A program made the translations under genes and the position numbers. The notes below the pieces were generated by a model. The model had not been told where the DNA came from and searched no databases. It saw nothing but the letters and a program-made list of their open reading frames with translations. Below, piece by piece: positions 34,977 to 47,041 of a DNA stretch of 64,000 nucleotides (positions are counted from its first letter, which is position 1; every line of letters starts with the position of its first letter). The stretch is from Ostrinia nubilalis (taxonomy: Eukaryota; Arthropoda; Insecta; Lepidoptera; Crambidae), in contig NC_087118.1 of NCBI RefSeq assembly GCF_963855985.1, positions 9,003,501 through 9,067,500 on the forward strand, read 5' to 3'.

Positions 34977-37092
34977 GTGGCGCCCATCTTTTGATGTTTA
35001 TTATTGCCATATTTTTTTATGAAGTTTATGGGTGGAAAGCCAATAATAGAAGCAACATTGTGTGCTGACTATCCGCTCATACACTTCTATTTTATTGTTT
35101 AATAATTTTTATTAGGGAATCTCTCATGTGTGTGCTGTTGTTTGTCTTGTTATTTTTTGTAATTTATTTGTGATGCCCACATAATTTTTTTTAGGTTGTC
35201 AACTTTTTCATAATATTATGTTAACCATTATAACAGAGCGTACTACTCTATATGAGGTTAGTTTACATGATGTTAGGTTACATATTTTTTGTGTTGCAAC
35301 TCTTATTTTGTATATTATGTTGGGACAAGTAAGTAACATTTTTTTTTGTTAGGTTATATTTATTTTGTGCCTACATTGCTTTTGGGCTTTATAGCTTATA
35401 ACTTTAGTTACTTACTTTAATTATTTTGTTTTTTCATACAAGACAAACACAGCTTTAGTTTTAATTTTAGTGTTTATTTATTTGTACTCATAATAAGTAA
35501 GTACATAATGTATTGTAAAGTACCTACCCAGATATTTTGTTACATAATGCTGACTAAAATCTTTAATTATTGTTTATGTACTTAGGTAACAAATTGCTTT
35601 TGTGCCACTATGGACATATAACTTTTATTTCTTGTTACCTAGTACACATTATTTTGTATTAATTACATAATGTTAGCATAATATTATAACTTTTATTTGG
35701 AATTAATTAATTTAATTTGGCTAAATTTTGATAACTTAAGGCAGATATTCCTATTAGTATTTAGGCATTATACTGCAGTGTATCTTAATGTTTGGTACTT
35801 AATGTCATAATGTTATTATATTACTGGCTAGTGAGTTGTTTGTGGGTACACTTACTAACTTGTTGATGTTTATACGGGAATAACTTAATTGATTATTATT
35901 TAGGTTTTGATAACAATTAAAAGTTATTAATTTTAGTAAAGTGCCATTTTCTTAAATTTGTATAAATTAATTATTAATTTTCATTTAACTTTTGGAAAAT
36001 ATTTTTGCCACTTAGTTTTTTTTTCAAAAATAATTTTATTAGGCTACCTTCTTTAAGGAAGTTTTTTTTTTAAATTATAGTTATGCCAAGGTTCTCAGTC
36101 GTAGGACTTAGGATTTTTTTTTCTGGGTAGGTAGGTACTTTACTTTGGTAACTAACTTATGAGTTTAGAATTTTTTTGGACACAATCGTATTGTGTAATG
36201 TTTTCCTGTTGGTATTTTATTAACGGTAGATTCTTTTATAGCAAAATTTTTTTATGGACAATCGAGTTGTCGGGTATCTGCTACAGTTTTGCCTCGGTGC
36301 TTTATTCTGTAACTTATAGTTCAGAAATTGTTTTCCAGAGATTTTATCTCCGTGTTTTTGTTTTGTTTTGTTTGAGTGCTATGTATCTCCTATATACATG
36401 CCTCGTTTGTTTTGTCTTTTCCAGGGATGACATCATGTGCTTTTATGCACTATTCCCTGTGTTTTGTGTTTTGTTGCGATGACGTCCAATTTATATTGTG
36501 GCCAGCGACATTTTTGTTCTGTGGTTTTTAACCCAGACATTTTTTCTAGGGATGACATGTGTTGAAATATACACTTTCCCTAGGGCCCACTGGATGGCTA
36601 TTCCAGAAAATATGTTCGTAATGGCCGAAATAGCCTTACAACGTTACTGGGGATTCGAGTACCACTGGTTCACAGTTGGGACTCTGCGGGGAATTTTGAA
36701 TGCAGGTGGCAAGCAGTATAATTTGAAACTGATGCTTGCAGGTATGAAAGAGAGGTATGAAAGATGACTGTATGTTAGTGTTGGGTTTCATTTATGCTCG
36801 GACAGCAGAGATTGTTTTAGGTTTGAAGAACATCAGTCCTGGTAGTTGGTTTTCATCTGGTTTGTTTTGCTTAGTGAAAAGTCAGTTTGTTTTTGTTCCT
36901 GTTATGTCAGCATACCCTACAACTCGTTGTTTGTTTTCTAGATTTTTTTTTTCAGTTGAAGTTTCTGCTGGAACCCTTTTTTCTTTTGAGGTCTTTCTGC
37001 GTTTAGACACATTTTTTTTTCTTTTTCAGTTTGTAGTTCGCTGAGGGCAGCTCAGATTCTTTCTCCGTGCGAATGTCTAGGGGGGAGGGTAT
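34977..37092 (+). mobile_element. array internal region 6
   Basis: Complete internal region with private substitutions (ACACAGCTTTAG at about 35449; CTTGCAGG at about 36736). Confidence 0.88.
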
Positions 37093-38605
37093 TGTAGCGT
37101 TGCAGTTTTGGCTGTTTTTCACAAATTGTTTTTCTTACTCGATGTTTGGATTTAGGATACCACTAGCGACATCTATTGGCGTGATTTAGAATTAATTTGC
37201 AATAGATGGCGCTTTTTGCTCAGTCAATTCAAATATATTTTATTGAAACATTTCCTAATGTTTTTGTTTTGATTATTCTATTTTTTAATAGAATATTTTC
37301 AGTGTTCAGGAGATTGTTTTCATCATGGTTTTTATTAGTATTTGCTTTTTATCTAAGCGGCGAAACGAAACGTTTCGCGATGTCAATGCGAGTCATTGTC
37401 ACTGTCAGTTGAGCTGTCAAATCACTTTGGAATTTTGGTCGATCGTGCGCAACCGCAATTTTATTATTTTCGGGGATGTAATCCCCTGTGTTTCAAATCG
37501 TGTGTTGCAGAATGCATCCACGATAATTTCTTAATATAATTTAAAATAATCACACATGAGGTAAGTTCCCGTCGGAGAATTTATTTATTTTTCGTGATTG
37601 ATATTTTTCGTATTCCAGTACGTGGTATTTCATGTGATCGTTTCTTTCAGAAATTCCCTAAATCCTATTCGGATGAGGGTATTGGGTTGCTGAGGGCTGC
37701 GAGCGAAGCTCAAATTAGAGAACAGCCTTCGTAAGTATTTCTTTCCCATTGCGGGTTTTTTCATAACCTAATGCCACGTTCCACATGTGATGCTGACACT
37801 CGTATTTTTCGTTACAGATGCGGGATTTCATATTTTACATTATTTTATAGACATTTCATATTTCATATTTCACAATTTTATAATTTAAACATAATATTTT
37901 GATGATATTTCATATATTTTAATTTCTCTTCATTTCGTATGAAATATTTGTCCTTTCTAAACTGCTGATCTCTTCGCATTTCCTCCTTGTCATCAAACCT
38001 CTGTCTCTGCAAGAGTTTGAACGCTTACCTGTCGAAGAGATGCAAGAGCTTCATCTGGCACTGCGCGCTTGAGGCCGTGGAGGACGCTGCTTGTAGCCTA
38101 AAAGTGTGCGAGACCCGTTGGACCCCGGAAGAAGAGAGGAACGTTCAGGGTAACGGCTTATAACCGCATGGCTTCCAAGGTACCCACTTTTTCCATCCTT
38201 CAAGTAGGAGTCTTTCCGACCTGACTTCGCGCAGTTATCTTAACTAGTAGAGTCTTTTAATATTTAGGCTGAGTTTTAAGAAATTTGTAGTGGCAATAAT
38301 ATTCACCAAACCGAACCTAATTAACGACCCTGAATCCCTTGAGATTGGCACTATCTATTACAGTAGTTATAATATCGTAATTGTCAACTGTATTCAAGCT
38401 TACGAGACAAAATAAATTGTGTCAATTGAGAGGGAGCTGTTTTATTTACATTTTCTAATTTCACACAAGGAACGGTAACTCTTATAAATTTCTGCAAGCC
38501 GGACAACCTCTTTTTCACGTGCAGACAATTCACCATCTTCTTCGTCTGCACCGGTGGCGGTTCAATTCCAGTCACCAAGCCGCCAGGAAAAAATCCTTTC
38601 TTGCA
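37093..38605 (+). repeat. array LTR7
   Basis: Complete 1513-bp LTR with majority bases at the diagnostic sites. Confidence 0.92.
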
Positions 38606-40722
38606 GTGGCGCCCATCTTTTGATGTTTATTATTGCCATATTTTTTTATGAAGTTTATGGGTGGAAAGCCAATAATAGAAGCAACATTGTGTGCTGACTA
38701 TCCGCTCATACACTTCTATTTTATTGTTTAATAATTTTTATTAGGGAATCTCTCATGTGTGTGCTGTTGTTTGTCTTGTTATTTTTTGTAATTTATTTGT
38801 GATGCCCACATAATTTTTTTTAGGTTGTCAACTTTTTCATAATATTATGTTAACCATTATAACAGAGCGTACTACTCTATATGAGGTTAGTTTACATGAT
38901 GTTAGGTTACATATTTTTTGTGTTGCAACTCTTATTTTGTATATTATGTTGGGACAAGTAAGTAACATTTTTTTTTGTTAGGTTATATTTATTTTGTGCC
39001 TACATTGCTTTTGGGCTTTATAGCTTATAACTTTAGTTACTTACTTTAATTATTTTGTTTTTTCATACAAGACAAACACAGTTTTAGTTTTAATTTTAGT
39101 GTTTATTTATTTGTACTCATAATAAGTAAGTACATAATGTATTGTAAAGTACCTACCCAGATATTTTGTTACATAATGCTGACTAAAATCTTTAATTATT
39201 GTTTATGTACTTAGGTAACAAATTGCTTTTGTGCCACTATGGACATATAACTTTTATTTCTTGTTACCTAGTACACATTATTTTGTATTAATTACATAAT
39301 GTTAGCATAATATTATAACTTTTATTTGGAATTAATTAATTTAATTTGGCTAAATTTTGATAACTTAAGGCAGATATTCCTATTAGTATTTAGGCATTAT
39401 ACTGCAGTGTATCTTAATGTTTGGTACTTAATGTCATAATGTTATTATATTACTGGCTAGTGAGTTGTTTGTGGGTACACTTACTAACTTGTTGATGTTT
39501 ATACGGGAATAACTTAATTGATTATTATTTAGGTTTTGATAACAATTAAAAGTTATTAATTTTAGTAAAGTGCCATTTTCTTAAATTTGTATAAATTAAT
39601 TATTAATTTTCATTTAACTTTTGGAAAATATTTTTGCCACTTAGTTTTTTTTTCAAAAATAATTTTATTAGGCTACCTTCTTTAAGGAAGTTTTTTTTTT
39701 AAATTATAGTTATGCCAAGGTTCTCAGTCGTAGGACTTAGGATTTTTTTTTTCTGGGTAGGTAGGTACTTTACTTTGGTAACTAACTTATGAGTTTAGAA
39801 TTTTTTTGGACACAATCGTATTGTGTAATGTTTTCCTGTTGGTATTTTATTAACGGTAGATTCTTTTATAGCAAAATTTTTTTATGGACAATCGAGTTGT
39901 CGGGTATCTGCTACAGTTTTGCCTCGGTGCTTTATTCTGTAACTTATAGTTCAGAAATTGTTTTCCAGAGATTTTATCTCCGTGTTTTTGTTTTGTTTTG
40001 TTTGAGTGCTATGTATCTCCTATATACATGCCTCGTTTGTTTTGTCTTTTCCAGGGATGACATCATGTGCTTTTATGCACTATTCCCTGTGTTTTGTGTT
40101 TTGTTGCGATGACGTCCAATTTATATTGTGGCCAGCGACATTTTTGTTCTGTGGTTTTTAACCCAGACATTTTTTCTAGGGATGACATGTGTTGAAATAT
40201 ACACTTTCCCTAGGGCCCACTGGATGGCTATTCCAGAAAATATGTTCGTAATGGCCGAAATAGCCTTACAACGTTACTGGGGATTCGAGTACCACTGGTT
40301 CACAGTTGGGACTCTGCGGGGAATTTTGAATGCAGGTGGCAAGCAGTATAATTTGAAACTGATGCTTACAGGTATGAAAGAGAGGTATGAAAGATGACTG
40401 TATGTTAGTGTTGGGTTTCATTTATGCTCGGACAGCAGAGATTGTTTTAGGTTTGAAGAACATCAGTCCTGGTAGTTGGTTTTCATCTGGTTTGTTTTGC
40501 TTAGTGAAAAGTCAGTTTGTTTTTGTTCCTGTTATGTCAGCATACCCTACAACTCGTTGTTTGTTTTCTAGATTTTTTTTTTCAGTTGAAGTTTCTGCTG
40601 GAACCCTTTTTTCTTTTGAGGTCTTTCTGCGTTTAGACACATTTTTTTTTCTTTTTCAGTTTGTAGTTCGCTGAGGGCAGCTCAGATTCTTTCTCCGTGC
40701 GAATGTCTAGGGGGGAGGGTAT
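38606..40722 (+). mobile_element. array internal region 7
   Basis: Last internal region, 2117 bp, ending in the polypurine tract before LTR8. Confidence 0.88.
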
Positions 40723-42235
40723 TGTAGCGTTGCAGTTTTGGCTGTTTTTCACAAATTGTTTTTCTTACTCGATGTTTGGATTTAGGATACCACTAGCGAC
40801 ATCTATTGGCGTGATTTAGAATTAATTTGCAATAGATGGCGCTTTTTGCTCAGTCAATTCAAATATATTTTATTGAAACATTTCCTAATGTTTTTGTTTT
40901 GATTATTCTATTTTTTAATAGAATATTTTCAGTGTTCAGGAGATTGTTTTCATCATGGTTTTTATTAGTATTTGCTTTTTATCTAAGCGGCGAAACGAAA
41001 CGTTTCGCGATGTCAATGCGAGTCATTGTCACTGTCAGTTGAGCTGTCAAATCACTTTGGAATTTTGGTCGATCGTGCGCAACCGCAATTTTATTATTTT
41101 CGGGGATGTAATCCCCTGTGTTTCAAATCGTGTGTTGCAGAATGCATCCACGATAATTTCTTAATATAATTTAAAATAATCACACATGAGGTAAGTTCCC
41201 GTCGGAGAATTTATTTATTTTTCGTGATTGATATTTTTCGTATTCCAGTACGTGGTATTTCATGTGATCGTTTCTTTCAGAAATTCCCTAAATCCTATTC
41301 GGATGAGGGTATTGGGTTGCTGAGGGCTGCGAGCGAAGCTCAAATTAGAGAACAGCCTTCGTAAGTATTTCTTTCCCATTGCGGGTTTTTTCATAACCTA
41401 ATGCCACGTTCCACATGTGATGCTGACACTCGTATTTTTCGTTACAGATGCGGGATTTCATATTTTACATTATTTTATAGACATTTCATATTTCATATTT
41501 CACAATTTTATAATTTAAACATAATATTTTGATGATATTTCATATATTTTAATTTCTCTTCATTTCGTATGAAATATTTGTCCTTTCTAAACTGCTGATC
41601 TCTTCGCATTTCCTCCTTGTCATCAAACCTCTGTCTCTGCAAGAGTTTGAACGCTTACCTGTCGAAGAGATGCAAGAGCTTCATCTGGCACTGCGCGCTT
41701 GAGGCCGTGGAGGACGCTGCTTGTAGCCTAAAAGTGTGCGAGACCCGTTGGACCCCGGAAGAAGAGAGGAACGTTCAGGGTAACGGCTTATAACCGCATG
41801 GCTTCCAAGGTACCCACTTTTTCCATCCTTCAAGTAGGAGTCTTTCCGACCTGACTTCGCGCAGTTATCTTAACTAGTAGAGTCTTTTAATATTTAGGCT
41901 GAGTTTTAAGAAATTTGTAGTGGCAATAATATTCACCAAACCGAACCTAATTAACGACCCTGAATCCCTTGAGATTGGCACTATCTTTTACAGTAGTTAT
42001 AATATCGTAATTGTCAACTGTATTCAAGCTTACGAGACAAAATAAATTGTGTCAATTGAGAGGGAGCTGTTTTATTTACATTTTCTAATTTCACACAAGG
42101 AACGGTAACTCTTATAAATTTCTGCAAGCCGGACAACCTCTTTTTCACGTGCAGACAATTCACCATCTTCTTCGTCTGCACCGGTGGCGGTTCAATTCCA
42201 GTCACCAAGCCGCCAGGAAAAAATCCTTTCTTGCA
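40723..42235 (+). repeat. array LTR8 (terminal)
   Basis: Last LTR, with a private T in ATCTTTTACAG at about 41987. It ends CTTGCA and is followed by ATGG (the TSD) rather than by the primer site, so the array ends at a true LTR boundary. Confidence 0.92.
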
Positions 42236-42621
42236 ATGGGTTACAAACCTTTTCTATGAAAATCCTTTTGTTAATAAAATCTAAGCTTCATAAAATAACC
42301 AATTTAACAAGATGCCAATTTTATAATCCAAGTTGATTATGACGACGATAATGATTATTGATGATCAATACATATTTTCGTTTATGATAAATATGTTGTT
42401 TTACTGTGTTAAAACACGTTTTTTTCTATTTAATCTCTAAAATGTACATAATAATTAGTGTACATTGAATTGACAAAACAAACAATAGTTCATTCTTGTA
42501 AGTTGTACTTGATGAAATTTCATTTCATATTATTTATTAATAATTCAAAGCAAAAAAGGCTTATTACATCTGAATTGTCAAAAAATGACAGCTGTCAGAA
42601 TTCCGTCGAATTAAAAATCGG

Positions 42622-42884
42622 ACTATAGGTCTACTAAGGTCTCAGTCATAACTACAATATCGTCAGTTAATCGAAGTTGTATGATGTACTCGCCGTATCT
42701 TGATACTGAGCTCGGTCTAGCTCAGAAGCTTGAAAACCTCTAAGTGGGAGATAGTGAAGACTTTAAGAGATTATGGTGTCTCCAACTCTGAACCCTCGCA
42801 GCAATCAGATAAGTTTCGAGTTTTGATCTTGGGGGAGGGCTGATATGATGAAGTTTTCATACAAATACTTCAGAAGTTGCATGT
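42622..42884. other. spacer, nothing recognised
   Basis: No gene and no recognised repeat between the possible MITE end and the RTE tail. Confidence 0.5.
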
Positions 42885-43280
42885 TCGTTCGTTCGTTTCA
42901 GCCAAATGACGTCCACTGCTGGACAAAGGCCTCCCCCCAAGGTTTTCCATAATGAACGATCCTGCGCTGCCCGCATCCAGGCTCTTCCCGCGACCTTTAC
43001 CAGATCGTCGGTCCACCTAGTAGGAGGCCTGCCCACGCTACGTCTTCCAGCCCGTGGTCGCCACTCGAGAACTTTCCTGCCCTAACGGCCATCGTCTCTA
43101 CGAGCTATGTACCCCGCCCACTGGCACTTGATTTTAGCAATTCTGCGAACTATGTCGGTTACTTTGGTTCTCCTGCGGATCTCCTCATTTCTGATTCGAT
43201 CACGCAGGGAAACTCCGAGCATAGCCCGCTCCATCGCCCTTTGGGTGACCGTGAGCCTTCTTATGAGGCCCATAGTAAGC
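42885..43280 (-). pseudogene. 5'-truncated RTE LINE, RT C-terminus and tail
   Basis: The minus strand encodes the conserved RTE C-terminal block: TQRAMERAMLGVSLRDRIRN, then KCQWAGYIARR, then (after a stop at 43079-43081) WRPRAGRRSVGRPPTRWTDD. A single extra G near 42935 shifts the frame before the usual end. The 3' tail is the (GAAC)n seen as GTTCGTTCGTTTC at about 42885-42897. It is dead: no RT core, a stop and a frameshift. Another copy's end lies at 61795. Confidence 0.85.
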
Positions 43281-44019
43281 CACCACTGATTTCATAAGCT
43301 CAGTTGTGATTTAATTATCTCCTGGTTCATACCTTTTTGTTTTTAATAGGGCAGGAGATTAGATCTCGCTCAAGCTTAAGTCTAGGAGGGTGCCCTCTCA
43401 GACGCATAACATTTTTCATCATAATTTAGTTTGGCATAACAGTATTTGCATAAAGTTTTTTCGCATAAACTTTGATATGCATAGTTTTCTAAATGCATAA
43501 TGGTTTCTTAGGCATAATAATAACTTTATCTAATTTTCAATACCATAATTTAAATAATCATAAATGTAAAGAACATAATTTTTATATACATAAAGTTTGT
43601 TTTTAATAAAATTCTATAAACATAATTTAATTATTTATAACATTTAAAGTCATAAATATTGTCTATAAGAGCAACCAACATTGAAGAGTAAATAATTATG
43701 TATTTGTGATGTTGCGAACGATCCTCCTTCCACCTTTATATTCTTTCGGCCTATAGATTAGTAAAAACTAAATTATCTGTGTCATTGTCATTTTTGTTCT
43801 TAATTTTTGACCTGTCTCGTAGAAAACTTAAGCTCGTGAAAATACATTCTGTTTGATCTCGAATCCCTCTTATCTAATCTATTATAACGCACATATTAGG
43901 TACCTATACAGTCCACATTTCTTTTACAACATTAAGCTTGCCTGGTCTGGAATTATGTAGACCCCGACTGGCCGTGGTCTCTTCCACGTGGTACTAGTCT
44001 GCCCTATACTAGAGTGTAA

Positions 44020-44215
44020 TTTAAAAGCCGGAGGCGCGGAGGGAGTGCGGTTCTCGCTCGCTGTAACATATATCCGGCAGCCGTGCGAGCTGGAGCGGCT
44101 GAGGCTGGTCGCCGAAGGCGACCAGCAAGCCGAAGCTGCGGAAGCGAGCATGGCATGCCGGGTATATGTTACGCCAGAGCGGAAGGACCGCACTTCCCGC
44201 AGCGCCGGAGATAAG
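44020..44215. repeat. GC-rich palindrome in word-array element 1
   Basis: GTAACATATATCCGGCA on the left is answered by TGCCGGGTATATGTTAC on the right. The centre is a perfect hairpin GCTGGTCGCC-GAA-GGCGACCAGC (44105-44127), and outer GCGG/CCGC segments also pair. It contrasts strongly with the surrounding AT-rich arms. Confidence 0.85.
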
Positions 44216-44221
44216 GCAATC

Positions 44222-44420
44222 CTAATGCTTGCTTGCATGCTTGCTTGCTTGCATGCATGCTTCCTTGCTGCTTGCTTGCATGCTTGCTTGCTGCTTGCTT
44301 GCATGCTTGCGTGCTTGCTGCTTGATTGCATGCTTGCTGCTTGCTTGCATGCTTACTTGCTGCTTGCTTGCTGCTTGCTTGCTGCTTGCTTGCAGGCTTG
44401 CTTGCATGCTTGCTTGTCTA
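44222..44420 (+). repeat. TTGC/TGCA-type microsatellite
   Basis: About 200 bases of irregular CTTGCTTGCATG-like repeats. They produce long spurious Cys/Leu/Ala-rich and Gln/Ser/Lys-rich frames on both strands. Confidence 0.95.
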
Positions 44421-44757
44421 TTTATATTTGTTAACTTATATTTATATGTATAACATTATTATATTTCATATTTGTTAAAATTATGGTATTTTGTATATTA
44501 TGAATAGTAATATTTATGGCATTGGTTTAGATGCCAATAAATGTTATGCCTAGAAATCGTTATTAAAAAAACAAGAATACAGAAAAAATATATACTAAAA
44601 TATTATTATAATAAAAGTAGTTATGGCTAAAAAATATATGCCTTATGATTTATTCTGTATGAACGTTATGCGAAATGATGAGTATGCCAAAAAACTTTAT
44701 GCACTCTTAAATTATGACAATATTTTTTATGCAACCGAATATGGACCCAGTCTAGGA

Positions 44758-46690
44758 TATCTTCGCTAAAGTGTCGGGGTAATCTCTATCTTCAGCCTAA
44801 TTACTAGTAGTGCTGCTTAATCTCTCCTAGCAGCTTAGGCATTTACCAAAATGGTTCTGCTATCCTCATTATTCATGTTGGTATATTCAATTTGGTCCTC
44901 GCAAATACATACTTTCGATTTATTACAAAAAATCGTCTCTATAATACACTTTGTATCAGCGTGAGGACTTGGATAGCTATTTATACATCGATACTAAGCA
45001 GAATCTTAAAAACAGATGAGAATAGTTCTAAAACAGCTAAAATTTCCCTCGTCTCGTAGGTTGCAATCTATTCTGCCACTCGAGCTGAAAATTCGTGGGA
45101 TTTTGGAGCTGAATTGGCACTGGTCGTGGCTTAGACTTCATCAGTCGACATCTTTTGAGCATCTTTTATTCGGCATTCTTCTATTTCGGTGATCACTTCT
45201 TCTTCGTGATGAGGATCGCGACCGCAGATAGTGTTCCTCCATAGACTGCGGTCATAAGCTGTGTGGTGATCGGAGAATGCACATGTGATTAAATTGCCTG
45301 TTCGTCTAAAAATGATTACTACATTTTGATTTTTGCAGTACTATTAGGGTGCAGCTCAGTACGCTTTTACAGTTCTGGCATGTTTTGCTAGGCCTTCTCT
45401 CTCCATGAGGCTGGCTGGATTTAGTCCTCTGTTTCTTAATTGTACTACTTTCATTTAACTCACAAATATGTAATGTGTTAGTTCAGTAGCTGGTATAGAT
45501 CTAGAAATATCTTCATACTTAATGTCCAGTTCGCATGGTCTTTAGCGAATAATTAGTTGCGTACTTCTGAGTGTAGGATAGGTATGATAGCATCATGAAA
45601 ACTTGGCTAGCCTTGACCAACATTTTTACTTATGGAAGATAAACCTAACACCAACCTGGGGCAGTTAGTCGCCCTCCCGGGACTAGAGTTGGTTTCTGGG
45701 TTTGAGGGTCATGTATGATGTATTTGTGATGAGTCTAGAATAACGGGGCTGTTGGCGGCTAGAGCCAGAAAGTTTTGGATTTGTTCTCTATGGAGGGATT
45801 TTGCCGTTATCACCATGCTTAGCAGGCTGGTTGGTAGTTCCAGTATGGTAGTATAATACCTGGAAAGATGCTGCAGCCCACCCTCCTGTATTTTGATTGC
45901 TTAGTCGGCTCTTACGACTCACATGGGAAGATCTGATGCTTTTTTAGGGTCACAACACAGGCCTGAATATTGTTTTTAATTATAAACATCTTTACTGGAT
46001 AATAATACTTACTTGATTACAAATAAATAAGTAATTTGAGACAATCATCCATAACATTCCGAATTCCGCTGTATAAATAAATTTCGGTGGATTGGTTCTT
46101 AATTCCGGTGGCTCAAACACAATTTCGGTGGCTCTTGAGAATTTCAAATTAACATATCTCGAGAAGTATTAATAATATTTTGATCTCTACCATATCATTG
46201 AATAATACAAGTTATTTACTATTATTTCTGCCACAAAAAAGTTTTGGAAAGTGGAAATTAAAATTCGCCACCGGAATTAGGCAAAAATCGAGTTTGTTGA
46301 TATTCACCCGAATACACAAGTCTTGAATTATTGCTATCCAGGCAGGTTTCTGACAGAGATAATTTACGAAATTGGTAAAAACCAAGAATTCCAATGTAAT
46401 TATAATGTATGGTAATAGTTACTCTGTAGATAAAAAGAGTATAATTCAGAATATTGACCCGCTAGGTGGCGCTTTACCTAGCTAGACTGTATAAAGACGC
46501 TCCGCGCAATTTTGAGAATTAGGAGTGAAAATAATGATCTAAATCAAAGTTACTATACACCATTTTAATTGTAAGGACATGGACCTCTAATCAGTGAATT
46601 CGATTCGCAAACAATAAGGCTGCAGAGAGTGTTATTAGCAAATAAATTCTCCAAAAAGTGAGTTATCGATTTGAAGTGACAATCTGTGTT
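44758..46690. other. old repeat-derived spacer, no gene
   Basis: About 1.9 kb with only short frames. 45610-45965 has phrases such as CTCTTACGACTCACATGGGA that resemble the 3' UTR of old lepidopteran LINEs. About 46081-46135 has GGTGGCTC phrases related to those at 3344. Nothing else recognised. Confidence 0.45.
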
Positions 46691-46702
46691 GGTGTATGTG
46701 AA

Positions 46703-47041
46703 ACAATTTTCAACCGACTTCAAAAAAGGAGGAGGTTCTCAATTCGACCCGTATGTTTTTTTTTTTTTTTTTTTTTCTATGTTTGTTACGCGATAACTCC
46801 GCCAATTATGAACCGATTTGAACAAATCTTTTTTCGGCGTATAGGTAATACCTCAAGGGTGGTCCCATTTAAATTTAATAATAAAAAAAACAACCCCCAA
46901 GGGTGGAAAATTGGGGATGAACTTTTTTATACGCAATATCTCCGCCGATTATGAACCAATTTTTTTTGGTCTCAGTGTACTGCCTACCTTCAGTGGTAAC
47001 ATCAAGGTAATAATTAGTTAACTAAAAAGCAAGAAATAAGT
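46703..47041 (+). repeat. AACCGACTTC-type lepidopteran repeat
   Basis: Starts CAACCGACTTCAAAAAAGG and continues GGAGGTTCTCAATTCG, the standard opening of a very common lepidopteran repeat. A poly-T run of about 26 follows, then two GAACCGATTT/GAACCAATTT phrases. Non-coding. Confidence 0.65.

Larger units (their letters stand above)
3686..42235 (+). mobile_element. tandem LTR-retrotransposon array: 8 LTRs, 7 internals, one TSD
   Basis: A 3.63-kb unit repeats head to tail. Each unit is an LTR (TGTAGCG...CTTGCA, about 1513 bp) followed by an internal region (about 2116 bp). Every internal region starts G-TGGCGCCCA (primer-binding-like) and ends in the polypurine tract AGGGGGGAGGG plus TAT. The array opens exactly at an LTR start and closes exactly at an LTR end, with ATGG at 3682-3685 and 42236-42239, so it behaves as one insertion. 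No gag or pol is present, so mobility would need another element's proteins. Units differ by scattered single bases and homopolymer lengths. Insertions in LTR1, internal 1 and LTR3 account for the irregular spacing of the first three units. Confidence 0.9.
3424..42621. mobile_element. possible MITE hosting the LTR array (two halves)
   Basis: Inverted matches of about 27 bp (core GATTTTTAATTCGACGG) lie at 3424-3451 and 42594-42621, on either side of the LTR array and flanked by ACT at 3421-3423 and 42622-42624. Removing the array and one copy of its TSD leaves about 645 bp of AT-rich sequence, a plausible MITE size. The 3-bp TSD is weak evidence by itself; the inverted match is the main support. 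Confidence 0.45.
43388..44748. mobile_element. word-array element 1 (GCATAA), 9-bp TSD
   Basis: Perfect 9-bp duplication AGTCTAGGA at 43379-43387 and 44749-44757; termini GGGTGCC...TGGACCC. The left arm repeats GCATAA or CATAA starting at 43404, 43419, 43434, 43448, 43463, 43479, 43495 and 43512. The right arm carries the inverted word (TTATGC/TATGC) at 44666, 44682, 44697, 44712 and 44728. Bases between words are AT-rich and not conserved. The core holds a GC-rich palindrome and a TTGC microsatellite. No coding frame. A 9-bp TSD and long degenerate inverted arms suggest Mutator-like or foldback behaviour, but the 15-bp word periodicity is not a described family to my knowledge. Confidence 0.75.

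Noticed and set aside
3686..42235. Array as an assembly artefact or as a satellite DNA
   Set aside because: Unit-specific substitutions, three different nested insertions and exact LTR termini with a TSD argue for a real LTR-element array; read support would still be decisive.
43924..44453. Cys/Leu/Ala-rich and Gln/Ser/Lys-rich frames on both strands
   Set aside because: Products of the TTGC microsatellite.
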